Shown: in pieces, positions 20,807-31,695 of the stretch | Position numbering within the stretch: position 1 is the stretch's first letter | Layout: each line of letters begins with the position of its first letter | Assembly (NCBI GenBank): GCA_027382625.1 | Contig: JAJKFJ010021735.1 | Span: 1 to 64,000 of the forward strand | From: Tetmemena sp. SeJ-2015 | Lineage: Eukaryota > Ciliophora > Spirotrichea > Sporadotrichida > Oxytrichidae | Length of the DNA: 64,000 bases | Direction of reading: 5' to 3' | Notes under the pieces: model-generated | The model's database searches: none | What the model was told of the DNA's origin: nothing | What the model saw: only the letters and a program-made list of their open reading frames with translations | Position numbers and translations under genes: made by a program

Positions 20807-23800
20807 TCAGTTTAATCTAGCTCTCTTGCCAAGATTAGAACCCTCTGCAACTTGCTCATCTCCTCCTATAAGTGAGTCAAGCTGCTGCTGGTTTTGATTA
20901 TCTAGCTTCTGAGCTATCGCATTTATCAGAACCTTTGCTTTCTGTAATGCGCCATAGAGGTGCTTGAACATGTGTCTCTGGCCTTCGCTGATTTGAGCGG
21001 CTGTCAATCCAGGTGCTCCACCGCCCTCCTGACTTTGACGTGTGAATTCCTTGAAGAGCTCATCATATTTAGACTGCTACACGTTAAGCTACTCTGATAA
21101 AAGCTCACTCTATTCTTTTAAAAGCGCGCTTTCCCTATTAGCTTCGCTCTAGTTGCTTGCTTAAGCTAGCTGAGGTGCAGCAGCTTACTGAACTATGCTT
21201 TGCTATTGAGCTTGATGTTGCTCCTTAAGCTTTGAAATCTACTCTTGGTGAAGTCGCGCCTAGTTTTGTCTTTCAGCCAAATGTGTAGCCACTTCTTTCT
21301 ACAAGAGTACAACTTTCTCATGAAGTTGCCTGTTGCTGTTGTTTGCCTCCTCGAGCATCTGACTTTGGTTATTAGAGTGAGCCAGTTTAAGCTTGATATC
21401 TTCAGCTTGCTGAGCGTGTCTCTCAGCCAAAGCGGTGAATTTATTTAGCTCGGTCTAGAGGCTTCTGTTCTTATCATTCATCTGCAATAACCTACAATAA
21501 AGATGGAAATCTTTCATTATAACCTAGATCTGAGGGTTTCAACTTCAGTCTCTGCCTTGTTGAGACGCTCTCTCAAGAATCAAATGACCTGCTCGGTCCT
21601 ATGCATCTTGCTAAAGCTGTTCGAGTTACTCTTAACTAAGGATGCTGCTCTCCATCTAGGCCGATGATTAGGAGTGAGTAGGGTTAAGTTTGTGAAGGAG
21701 TGCGGTTAATGCCTAGTTTTCTTTAGTAAGCAAGCTAGCTGTCTACTTGAGAGAGTCAATTTCATCGTTGAGGAGGTGCTTTTCTCTCTCAAGTGCTTCT
21801 ATGTGAACTTTAAGATCCTTGATTTCTCTCTCGCTCTGTTGACTTTGCTCATCGTAGTGTAGCTGAATCTTGTTGATCCTGTCATTGAAGTTTCTAGCAA
21901 CTGAGGTATCGATCTACCCACTGACGCCTCCAGTAGCTCCACTAGCTTCTTGGAGTTGTAGTCTCCTCAGCTCTTCGTTCTTCATCTCATCAGTGATGAG
22001 CAACTTCTCCCTTTCGTCCATGAAGGTATTCACTCTTTCTTGTAATTCTCTGAGTTGTGCCTCTAGTCTCAACTTCTCGTTTTACAATGCTTGGTTGAGC
22101 TGGATTTCTTGCTCCAGCTCCTTTGCGTGGACCTAGGAAATCTGCTTTATCTTCTCAGTCTGTTGATTCTTCTTCTCATCGTGAAATTTTATGCATTAAA
22201 ATATATCTTAAACTATTGAAGGCGGTTATTCTCAAGGATTAGTTACCTCAGGTCCTCAATAACATTTTTAGGTATAACATTGATATGAAATAACTTTCTC
22301 CCTCTCTGCTATTTGAACCTCATACTGGTCCTTTTGTTGTATGAGCAAGGCCTTGAACTCATTGCTAATCTTCTGGCTTTCCTCCGCAGCTCTAGATCCT
22401 ACTCCTCTAAGTTGGTTTTAGCTAACGTTAACCAGCTGATCTCCATCCTTGAGTGACTACTGCATGTGTTTGATAAAGTTTTGCAGCTCTTGGTTCTTGG
22501 ACTGCTCTGCCTTGACCTTCGATTACTCATTCTAAATCATGATGTGCTAGTTGTGAGCCACAGTCTCATTCTGCAAACGCTCAACCTCTAGCACTCTGAT
22601 TCTGGCATGGAGCTCTTCCTTCTCTTCTCTTAACTTTTAAATCAGATCACTAAGAGCCTTCATCTAAGTCTAAAAATGAGATAAAAATTATCATCACTTA
22701 TAATGATGACTATAAGTGTCATCGAGAGATGCAGCTCTGATCTTTTATTCCAAACTTGAACCAGACTCCTCTTTATTCTCCTCTCCTTCTTTCTATCCTT
22801 AGAGGGCTTGAACAAACTCAAGGCCAGTGGGATTTGCAGACTTAGTCTCTAGATCTAACTTCTCTTGCTGTGCTTGGGTGAGCTACTCTTTAACCAATTT
22901 AAGTTCCTCCTTTGCCTCATCTAATTGCTTCTAAATCTTGTCTTTGGAGCTGGTCTCTACTCCAATTCTCATGTTGAGAAGACCCACCTTGCCCTTTTCT
23001 AAGTTAAACTGGATCTCAGTCTGCTTAAGCTTTTCACTTTACTCCTTCATGGATTTCTCAAGGCTGGAGTATTGATCCTTAGAAACATGCTTAGCAGCAT
23101 CAAATGGAGTGCGCCTATTAGCTATGTCGAGCTCGTTCTGAAGGGCTATGTTTTGAAGTTCCTCCTTCTAGAGTTTCTCTCTTGCAGAGGAGAGATCTTA
23201 TTTCATACGCTCCAGGTCCTAAACATAGATTTTCTGTATGCTCTCAAGTTACTCTTGGAAAAGAGAGACTGAGTGTAATTGAGGATTCTATGGAGAAGTT
23301 TAATAAGAAAACGTTATATAGCTAATGAATAAAATAGAAAGTGTTTCTTGAAGATGAGAAAGGTTTTACTACTGTAGTTTCAAAGTCTCCTTTAATTCAG
23401 CAATGAAGCTTTCCTTCTCTTCAAGTTAAGTCTAGATTTAATTCAAAGCATCCTCATTGTTAGAGTTTTCCTGTTCTAGCCTTTTAATTGTAACAGTAGC
23501 CTCAGCCAAGTTTTGATTATATTTAATGAAAAATGAAGAGAGTCAATTGATTCAGGTAATTAACTTGAGCCAGTAGATCTCCATCTTACTTGAATTGCGA
23601 GTGTAATCCTTGACTTCTCTGCGAGCGTTGCAACTCAAACTCCTTCAAAATTCTTTCTCCCTCTGGATTTATCCTTAAGAGGCTAAGAATGCTTTTCTGG
23701 TCATTTTATAGCTCTATTTACACTTGTCTTGTCTAAGTTAAGATATTCATGAGGGAAGATATATGCTCCTCTTGCTATAGCTCTGTATCCTCACTGCTCT

Positions 23801-25141
23801 TTATTCTCTGTTAAAGTTGCTAATTCTATTTGCTCAGAGATTTATAGCTCTACTGTAGATCGATGATAAGTTTCTAATATTCCTAGATCTACTACTGGGC
23901 CTGTATCCTTTAGGCCTTGAATCTCTCCGCATCTTCCTTCCTGGAATGAGCTAATTTCAAATTCTCTGATATTTCATCATGATACTTCTTGATGTCAGTG
24001 TCATTAAGTAACTCTCTCACATCCTTAGCGGTTTTAGCCACAGTTAGATTCCTATACTTCTCTTGCAACTCAGCATACTCAGTTTGCATTTTCTGGTTCT
24101 TTTGAGTCAGGAGAGTAGTTAAACTTGGACTTATCTTCAATATCTCTTCGTACTTGTAGCATCTCAAACTCCAAAGTGTCTGCTCTAGTCTTCTGTGAAG
24201 CGTGATTACTTCTCTCGCTTTAAAGACAAGTGTTCAGCTCAAAGAATTGCCTCTTAGCTTGTTCTAACTCACTCATTCTAAAATATAAGTAAAGATGCCG
24301 TTATTTAAATATTCTGGCATCAAGTTCTTGTTGCTTTTGAGCAAGTTTGCTTTCCAAGCTTTACCTTAACGCTTCAAAATTAGTCTCAGCTCTTGCATAT
24401 TTATCTCTTTCAATGCTTATCTCAGTCTTTAGACTCTCAATCTCTCTTTGCTTGCTGAAGTTTTGTTCACACATGCTATCGAACTGAGTTTTCATTAGCT
24501 TGAGTTCATCAGCAATGCTTTTAAGTTCCACTCGATCAGCCTCTTTCTCTTTTAGAGCGAGCTCGTTTAGAGCTGAAACTTCTCTGAGTTTGAACTTTGC
24601 AGCCTCTCGCTCACTCTCAGCCTGGCTCTACTTAAGCCATGCCTCTTATATCTCTGCCTTCAGTTTCTCAACCTCGAGCTTGTAGTCATCTTACAGCTTT
24701 GCAAATTTTGCAAAGAGAAGCTCCTTCTCCTTATCTTAGGCGTTCTACTGCTCCTTGAAACTTTGCAGCTTCTCATTAAGTGAATGCACTTGAGTTTTCT
24801 CTTCTAGCAATTCCTGACTCAAAGTGTTCATTTACGTTTAGAGGATGTTTTTGGCGCCTTTTTGTTGCTCTAACTCTATGTGTAGGGTACTAAATCGAGA
24901 AGCAATCGATTCGCGCACATTAGTTTCCTCTTCGAGTTTGCTTTGAAGCAGATGAAGCTTTTACTCTATATTTGAAGGTTAGAATTATGAAAAGTTGAAT
25001 TTTTGCTTCATTAAGTTGAGTATGAAAGCAAGGCTATTAGGTTTTACACCTACCATAGAGCATTTTGAGTGAGTTGAAGTCTTAGGAGGAGTTGGAGGAT
25101 TCATTTTGAGCCCCAGCTTGAGCTAGCATTCCTGGTTCCAT
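20807..25141 (-). CDS. Long coiled-coil protein
   Basis: ATG at 25139-25141 (MEPGMLAQAGAQNESSNSS), TGA at 20807-20809 after GKRARLN. Nearly the whole length is heptad-rich and charged: KLQSFKEQQNAQDKEKELLF, KLKAEIQEAWLKQSQAESER, MRCYKYEEILKISPSLTTLL, ISEGQRHMFKHLYGALQKAK. Roughly 1,350 residues after removal of several short introns or IESs (about 22195-22290, 22665-22725, 23280-23370, 23520-23580, 24275-24310, 24965-25055). Likely a structural scaffold such as a golgin- or centrosome-type protein. Coiled coils do not allow a family name by eye. It lies between the two thymidine kinase blocks. Confidence 0.85.
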
Positions 25142-25264
25142 ATTAATCTTGCTTTTTATAATTAATTATAAGTCTTCAACCTTGAATTCATATCAGCAGC
25201 ATTAGACTGAGATTAACTATTGGGTGAGTGAATTTAGCATTAATATATTAAATATCAAAATAAA

Positions 25265-26370
25265 ATGAGAGGAAGAGGTGCACCTAGAGGAAGTTTCGGA
25301 GGCGGAAGAGGAGGCTTTGGCGGCGGCAGAGGAGCCCCCAGAGGCGGAAGAGGAGGCTTCGGCGGCGGTGGCTTCGGAGGAGGCAGAGGTAAGAGTCCTA
25401 CGAATCCTTTAACCCTAAACTTTAGGTGGCTACGATCAAGGTCCCCCTGAGTATGTTGAGCAAGTGGCTGAATTCTCTCACGCTTGCGAAGGCATGCTTA
25501 TCTGCTACAACACTACAGATAACGTTCCTCTTCTCATGAGAAGCATCTATCTCCAGAACAAGACTAAAGTCGGAAAGGTTGATGACGTTTTCGGAGGAAT
25601 CTCAAAGTCAGGCATCGCCATCAAGCCCGATGAAGGAGTTAAGGCTGAGAGCTTCAAGGCTGGAGACAAGGTATGGTACCTCTAAACTCTTAAAAAGGAG
25701 GATGTATAAAGGATATGAGAAATAGAGGGTGTGAAGCTTAACTTATGATAAAGAAAAGGCTAGTAACTCTAAAGGCCTAACTTTATCAACTGTTAAGATC
25801 TGCTCCTTCTTTCTCAAAGCCTCATCTTCTCTTTTCATTACACACTCTATAAGGATTTGATCTTGACTTTCGTTGTCAAGGTCATTCCAATCTTCTAAAT
25901 TTTCAAGCCAGGACTCTTTCATCTTAGCCGGTTAACTATCTATTAACCCTGATGGCTTTGTGTGATTGAGTCCTTGACTTAACTTTTCATTTCACGAAGC
26001 AGCATTTGTTAATGAGTGTGTGTGGTGTATAGTTATACGCTGACCCATAACAATGCAGACAAACTTCTTTCTTCTTGCCCAGACCATCCTACCCCAAGGG
26101 TGCCAAGCCCAGAGACCAACAAGGCAAACTTGCTGGCCGCGGTGGCTTCAAGGGAGGCAGAGGCGGTGCTCCAGGCGGAGGCTTCACCGGAGGATTCCGC
26201 GGTGCTCGTAAGTTTCATTCACTTCTATTGTTGTTCTTGAGTCACTAAACCTTTTCATAGCTCGTGGTGGTAGAGGTGGTTTCCAATCTGGAGGCTTCCA
26301 AGCTGGTGGCAGAGGAGGAGGTTTCTCTGGCGGCAGAGGCGGATTCAGAGGAGGCAGAGGTGGCTACTGA
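25265..26370 (+). CDS. GAR1: GAR1-like H/ACA snoRNP protein
   Basis: Starts MRGRGAPRGSFGGGRGGFGG. RGG-rich N-terminus, then after a 37-bp intron (25389-25425) the GAR1 core: CEGMLICYNTTDNVPLLM, KTKVGKVDDVFGGISKSG, IKPDEGVKAESFKAGDKVWY. A second RGG domain (KLAGRGGFKGGRGGAPGGG) has a 53-bp intron (26208-26260) and ends FRGGRGGY before TGA at 26368-26370. Two Gly/Arg domains around the core is the classic GAR1 layout; the protein acts in rRNA pseudouridylation. Between about 25712 and 26070 an insert separates the core from FFLPRPSYPKGAKP. It behaves like an IES, but I could not fix its pointer. Confidence 0.88.
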
Positions 26371-26509
26371 GCAATCACAGACGCTCCTTATAAGAAGCAA
26401 GCAGCTTGACGGACTAAGACAAGACTCATTGGAAGAAGAGGAAATATTTAATTAACCTTTCGCTAACTCAGATTCAGATGATAATACTACATCCTCTTCT
26501 TATTTTAGT
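26371..26509. other. Short spacer before the second thymidine kinase block
   Basis: AT-rich; no feature other than the pointer that follows. Confidence 0.4.
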
Positions 26510-27375
26510 TGAGGTTTGATGTTGATTTTGAATTTGAATTAGACAAACCATGAGAGCCATCAGCGCGAGCAAACTGTCAGAGATTGGAGATGTCTGGAGC
26601 AGCTGTGACGTGATCGGCATCGACGAAGGCCAATTCTTCCCAGATGTAAGTACTCTCTTCAGTAAGAAGAGCTTAAGCTTCTTAAAATATCTGTCGCCTA
26701 AAAAGAATAAGAGAGAGAGAGAAAGAGTGGACTGCTCTAAGGAATCTGTCAGAGATTAAGAGGCCTTTGTTTGTTGGCTTTCCTGAGGAATCCTTGAGTG
26801 CTGTTCCTTGCTGCTTTGAAAAGCCAATTCACCATCGTGAAATTGCTTTTTCTTATCTGACTCTCAGTTCTACTACATTAAATGATATCTACTCTACTAC
26901 TACAGATCATCATCATTTTTATCACACTTCTTTCTTCATTATTTGAAGATGTTAATCTCTTATATAGGTAGTCGACTTCTCAGAGAGAGCCTCAAACTTA
27001 GGCAAGGTTGTGATCATCGCCGCCCTCGACGGCACCTTCTTGCGCACTGGCTTTGAGAACATCATCTCCCTGATCCCCAAGGCAGAGAAGGTCAAGAAGC
27101 TGGCCGCCATCTGCAAGATCTGCAACCAGAACGCCTACTTCACCTTCCGCACCATCCTCGAGGAGCAGATTCAGCTCATCGGCGGTGACGAAGCCTACAT
27201 CCCCCTCTGCCGCGAGTGCTTCAACCACGAGCACACCAAGCAAGAGCGCTTCAAGGAGCGACACAACCTCAGCGGCAAGAAGCAGAAGAGAACCCTGGAG
27301 GACGAGGACGACTCAGCCAAGCAGGGACAAGAGACTGTCAGCAGCTGCGACAGCTCCCCAGAGATGACCAAGTGA
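26510..27375 (+). CDS. TK1: Thymidine kinase, C-terminal scrambled block
   Basis: Plus strand. Begins with pointer TGAGGTTT (26510-26517) inside an intron whose acceptor is TTAG at about 26542. It then reads QTMRAISASKLSEIGDVW, DVIGIDEGQFFPD (the catalytic and Mg-binding region of TK1), a 323-bp intron ending near 26968, VVDFSERASNLGKVVIIAAL, DGTFLRTGFENI and the zinc/lasso part ICKICNQNAYFTFR with ECFNHE. A Glu/Asp/Ser tail ends at TGA 27373-27375. It completes the N-terminal block at 20448-19935. The coding part is notably GC-rich compared with its neighbours. Confidence 0.92.
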
Positions 27376-27783
27376 GCACTATGACTACTGAGAGAGAGAT
27401 AAATAAATTAAATTGCCAGATATAAGATATAAGAATTAGACTGAGTGGGTGGGGAGGCTTTTATGAAAGCGACCACCCCTTGAGTTTCTTAAATGCATTT
27501 GCTGTTTGTGATTGTTTAAAGATTTAATTTAATATATGTAGTAGTAGCCAGCGCTTTAATTGATTGCGTAAGAGGATTTGCCCCGTATCTAATCTCACAC
27601 ATACTCTCTAATGATAAGAAGCACTCATATTCTCTATTAAGTATTCTCCCGCTCTCCTCTAAACCTAATCATTCGAGAGGGAGAGAAGTTCTAAAAGATA
27701 AAGGGAAGAAACAGATTAAGTTGAAAGAAATTAAGACTCTATAGTTGTACAGATCCAATGAGAAATATTGGAGGACTCTACTT
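27376..27783. other. Intergenic
   Basis: 3' flank of thymidine kinase; no gene seen. Confidence 0.5.
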
Positions 27784-28583
27784 TCATGTCATGAAGGTCT
27801 TAGGCTTTCCCTCTTACTCAAATAAATAGCAGAGAGAACTTATGCAATACTTTTACTCCATCTTGTCTTTTCTTGCTTGCATAACGTCGCTCATTTTACT
27901 CAGCTGCTGAGTTAGCTGCTCTAACAGCCCTGCTCCTTCGTTGGTCTTATAGCCTTGTCCGAACATCTCGAGCATTGCATCTTCCTCATCTTGCTCTTCT
28001 CTGTTTGCTTTGACCACGTTGGCCTTGCCCTTCAGCTTATCCCTTAGCTCCTTGAATTTCGGAACTAGCTTTCTGTTCTCCACTTCCTCCAAGTCATCAT
28101 CGAAGCGAAAACGAATTGAAGATATTAATGAATTATTTTTAAGATGAGTAAGCGAGTGGCGGCGTAGTTGGCAAGTTGATGTCCACTTTCGAATTCCCCT
28201 TTCTACTCTGAAATCATGATCTTCCTGAGCAGCGCCTTCGCATAGTCTGGATCCTCCATGAGGGCCATGTCGTTGAACTTTTCACTCTGAGGGAGGTTGT
28301 TCATGCTGAAGTAGCAGACAGAGATATTGTTGAAGAGCATGCTCTTAAGTCGGGAAAACTCCTGGTAGTACATCGACCCATCCTTCAGCTTGAGGTTTTC
28401 TCCGAACTCGCACTTGTAGGGCAGCATCCCTTCCCATATCTCCTGGTAGCCACGGCATCTTCGCACTCCCTCCTCGTAGAACATAATAGCTTTGTAGTAA
28501 TTCTCAGTTGAGAAGGCGAGGTTACCCTCCTCCTTAACCGCGAGAATATCCTGCAAGGTTACTTTAGTGCCACTCCTCGACAT
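27784..28583 (-). CDS. TPR-domain protein
   Basis: ATG at 28581-28583 (MSRSGTKVTLQDILAVKEEG). Tetratricopeptide-like helices: GNLAFSTENYYKAIMFYEEG, FNNISVCYFSMNNLPQSEKF and NDMALMEDPDYAKALLRK. A charged coiled-coil end follows (DLEEVENRKLVPKFKELRD, LLEQLTQQLSKMSDVMQARK). The layout resembles co-chaperone or kinetoplastid/ciliate TTC-type proteins, but I cannot name an orthologue. One IES (28103-28149). The TGA used is 27784-27786; the last 20 or so residues after KDKME are uncertain. Confidence 0.82.
28103..28149. other. IES, 47 bp, pointer AAGCG
   Basis: AAGCG at 28103-28107 and 28150-28154. Excision joins QLANYAATR to FDDDLEEVENRKL in frame. Confidence 0.88.
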
Positions 28584-28774
28584 TTAAATTTGCACTTATT
28601 TTATAATTTTCAATTTTAGAGTCTAAAATTTAAGATAGGGATATTATTTTCATGAGAGTGTCCACATATCATTGGAATAGAAGGATTGAGAGTTAAATTT
28701 GTTTATCGATGCAGTAGATTACTTAAGGAAGGTAGGATACATATGCTTCTTATCACATTTCGACAGTCAACGCC

Positions 28775-30300
28775 TCATTCAAAATTAAAAAAAACCTTGA
28801 GAATAGGGAATGCATATAACCTTTAATAAGACTATTGATTCTTCTTTAGTCCATAGTCAAAGAGGCTCTTGGAGAGATCTTCCAGTGGCTTTCTGGGGAA
28901 GCCGTTCGACACCAGCCTCACATTTGCGCCGTACTGTTGGGTTTCCTTTTTCACGAAGTTCACGATGTCTTGCACCTTATCGCCATGGTTGAACCTACGC
29001 TTGATGACTTTTCCATCCTTGAATCGAAGTTGGAGAGTTGCAAATGTGTTGGGGTCTGCCTGATTCTGCAGGCTCATCTGGTACCGTCATTCTACTAGCC
29101 TCCTCTTCTAACATTGAGAGCTTAATCGCCATGGCCATCTCGGGATCGTCAGCGTATCCAGCATATAGGGCTGCATCAGCTTCGTCCATGTGCGTATCAC
29201 CAGGCTTAGAGCTACCGCCCAAGGATACTCCTTGCCCGACGAAAGCATTGAACTTCTTCTCCTCCTCTTTCTTACCACCTGCTTTACGGTTTAGAACTGT
29301 CCCTACCATGGGAGCATCATCATCGTCTCCTTATCCCTTTAGCCCTCCTTGAAGTTTTCCTTCAGAGATCTTTGCAAAGCCTCCTCCAGTTCTCTTTCAT
29401 CCTGACCACTGACGTTAATCCACACATTTTGATTTCATAAGACAAAGTTGAATCTTAATATTAATGAACACTACTTATATAGCTATGGTTTATTTAGTAA
29501 TTATACGTTAAGTTTCCTGTTCTTGTTATCTTTTTGGAATTATTCGATAAGATTGGTGGGCACATAGTAAATTAAGTATGAACTATCATTTTACAATATT
29601 TATAGTGTTGGTTTGACCTTAGCTGTCCTTGGAATTGGTATTTGTTGGGGAGGGGGATGGGCTTGGTACCTCTAACTACGAATATGATGTAGCCGCTGTT
29701 CTTAATAGAGTCTAAAAAGGCACTGAGGTAGAAGTCAGATATAGTCTGAGGCCCTGGGGGATACATGTTCGTTGAGTTTAAGTTGTACCACACTCCGTAC
29801 ACTTTCCTAATTGCTATCCAGTGGTCCACTGAGTGACAGATGAATGCATCCTCCCTCTCATAGTTAATCAAATAACTTTCTTTTTCACACACTCTTCACT
29901 TTTAATTATTAATGGTCCTCTTGATTTCAGGTTTCTCAACTGGCTGAGCATCAAAGCCTCCGAAGTTCTTCAAGGCTTGACTCAAAACTTGGATGGAGAA
30001 GTTACCATCGTTGGCGACATTGTGTGACTCCTGCATCATCTTCCTCATCTCTGCCTCGCTCATACCTCCCTGCATCATTAAATTGCGCTCTTACTCATCT
30101 AACTCAAGAGCCAAGTTACTCATAGTCACTTCGTCAAATAGGGTCCTTAGAGCAGGGAGTTGATGCAATCCCAAATTGAATAATTAAAGAGTATGGAGAA
30201 TTTAGAGAGTGGTGATTAATTTTGATGTGAATGAATTCCACACATCATGTCTGCGACCTTGCTTTTCGAAGTAGATAAATTTTTGATCAGTAGCGTCCAT
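28775..30300 (-). CDS. Josephin-UIM-UBX deubiquitinase (ataxin-3-like)
   Basis: ATG at 30298-30300 (MDATDQKFIYFEKQG). The Josephin catalytic domain reads MMCGIHCINSLLQGPYFDEV (nucleophilic Cys in CGIHC), LDEQERNLMMQGGMSEAE, NFSIQVLSQALKNFGG, CHSVDHWIAIRKV (catalytic His) and WYNLNSTNMYPPGP (catalytic Asn), then GYIIFVVRG. A ubiquitin-interacting motif follows (ERELEEALQRSLKEN), a second acidic helix (DPEMAMAIKLSMLEEEAS), then a C-terminal UBX domain (FATLQLRFKDGKVIKRRFNH, LVSNGFPRKPLEDLS). UBX domains bind p97/Cdc48. IESs at 30167-30229 and 29425-29586 are resolved; another near 29880-29930 is not. Single-base frame steps occur in C and G runs (about 29650, 29340). Stop at 28775-28777. Confidence 0.9.
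29425..29586. other. IES, 162 bp, pointer CATTTT
   Basis: CATTTT at 29425-29430 and 29587-29592. It joins PRTAKVKPTLQILQ to NVWINVSGQDERELEE, linking the Josephin and UIM parts. Confidence 0.78.
30167..30229. other. IES, 63 bp, pointer AAT
   Basis: AAT at 30167-30169 and 30230-30232. It splits the Josephin active-site motif; excision gives MMCGIHCINSLLQG. Confidence 0.82.
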
Positions 30301-30468
30301 AATTATTTTTACTCTTTTTTTCTTCTCTCAACCAATTATTTACAATTTCAATTAATCAGTCGAACTCAATGACCAATTCTTAATTAAAATCACAAGGATC
30401 TTAGTCACTCATGTTATTGAAAATTCTGAATGAATTATATAAGTTTGAGATATATTATAAGTATTTCA

Positions 30469-31468
30469 ATGTCTTTAACATCATAACTAAACGGGTTTAG
30501 AGGATCCAAAGGAAGGAACCTCGAATTTAAGTTTGGAGTGATACTTTTAGCAGCAATCATGTTCCTTTCTTAGCATGATGTATCAAATGTGAAGGCTGAG
30601 ATCATTCAATGAGATATTTTTATCAGAGCTATATTGTATATTTCTCATTTGAATTGTCGCAATAAGTAAGTTCTTCATCAAATAGATAACCCAGCACAAT
30701 TAATCAAAGTACCTTTTTCAACTTCCTTTTCTCAATTGAATGTCACCAATTTTGTTTAGCGAATTACTCTGACGATAACTACACAGACGCATGTGTTGTC
30801 GCGACTGGCAGTTCATGCGACTACTGTTGCAACGTGCTTCAAGAGACATGCGTGAGAGATATCTGGCTTTGCGAGCCGGTTTATGACAGAGGCACCTTTA
30901 ATGTATACTTGCTAGTTATCTTCGTAGGGAGTGTGGTCTGCGGCTGCCCCCTTATCATTTTCGCACTCAAATTATTCGTTGAAGTGCGCTTCCTCAAAAA
31001 CTACTACAAGGATACAAATGTAAGAGTTGAGTCGCCACCTTCAAAAGACTTAAAGTCTACAAACTCATGCTGTTAAGTTTTTAAACGGTTTTATAGGGAA
31101 TAAATTGTCTTGAGTGCCTGGTGCGCTCAGTATGCTTCTGCTGTTGCAAATTCAACGAGGTCAAACGCAAAGCACAAGATGATATGTTTGGAGATAATGG
31201 ACCGGAGGAAGGGGAACTTGGAGACCCAGAGGCACCAAATGGAGAAGACATAGGAGCTTCTGCAAAAGAAATTCAACTTGTGGATGTCAAACCCAGGGGC
31301 AACAGTAGGAATGGATCCATGCGAGGTTAGGGAAATGACATAGGAGGGCCAGGATCAGCTCACTCGGGAGGTGGAGGAAATATTGATATTGGAGAATTTG
31401 CTGACTAAGAGAGACAACCACTCACTCTGGATGATCATGGAGCAATTGGGAATGGACCTAAGAACTGA
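30469..31468 (+). CDS. Cysteine-rich single-pass membrane protein
   Basis: ATG at 30469-30471. N-terminal signal-like helix (FKFGVILLAAIMFLS), then a Cys-rich ectodomain (ECHQFCLANYSDDN, CVVATGSSCDYCCNVLQETC), a membrane helix (VYLLVIFVGSVVCGCPLIIF), and a juxtamembrane Cys cluster that is likely palmitoylated (SVCFCCCKFNEVKRK). The acidic Gly-rich tail ends IGNGPKN before TGA at 31466-31468. An intron at 31020-31096 (77 bp) joins YYKDTN to GINCLECL. An IES or intron of roughly 150 bp near 30605-30750 is not resolved. Unknown function, possibly a surface or ciliary membrane protein. Confidence 0.72.
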
Positions 31469-31695
31469 AGTCTTCTAAGGGGACTTCAACTATAGAATGA
31501 AGATTAATTTTACCTTGAACCTTCAAATTGCCAGTTCAAATTTAAGCACCACTGGTTTAATCAGTGTGGATGATTTTATAATCAAATCAAAATGTCAAAA
31601 ACAAATATCTCCTCCAAGGTAGGCATAGGCTCTTTGGCAAGCAATGCAGTCCAAGCTATAGAAACAGTTCACTCAATTATAGTCTCTTCTAAAAT

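Noticed and set aside
26016..26240. Plus-strand 74-codon frame over the GAR1 tail
   Set aside because: The other frame gives the RGG repeats expected of GAR1; this one is a shadow.
26998..27264. Minus-strand 88-codon frame rich in Leu/Val/Gly
   Set aside because: It is antisense to the well-supported thymidine kinase C-terminal block.
27010..27375. Bacterial contamination suggested by the GC-rich thymidine kinase block
   Set aside because: It has spliceosomal introns on both sides of its exons and joins an AT-rich block that carries IESs.
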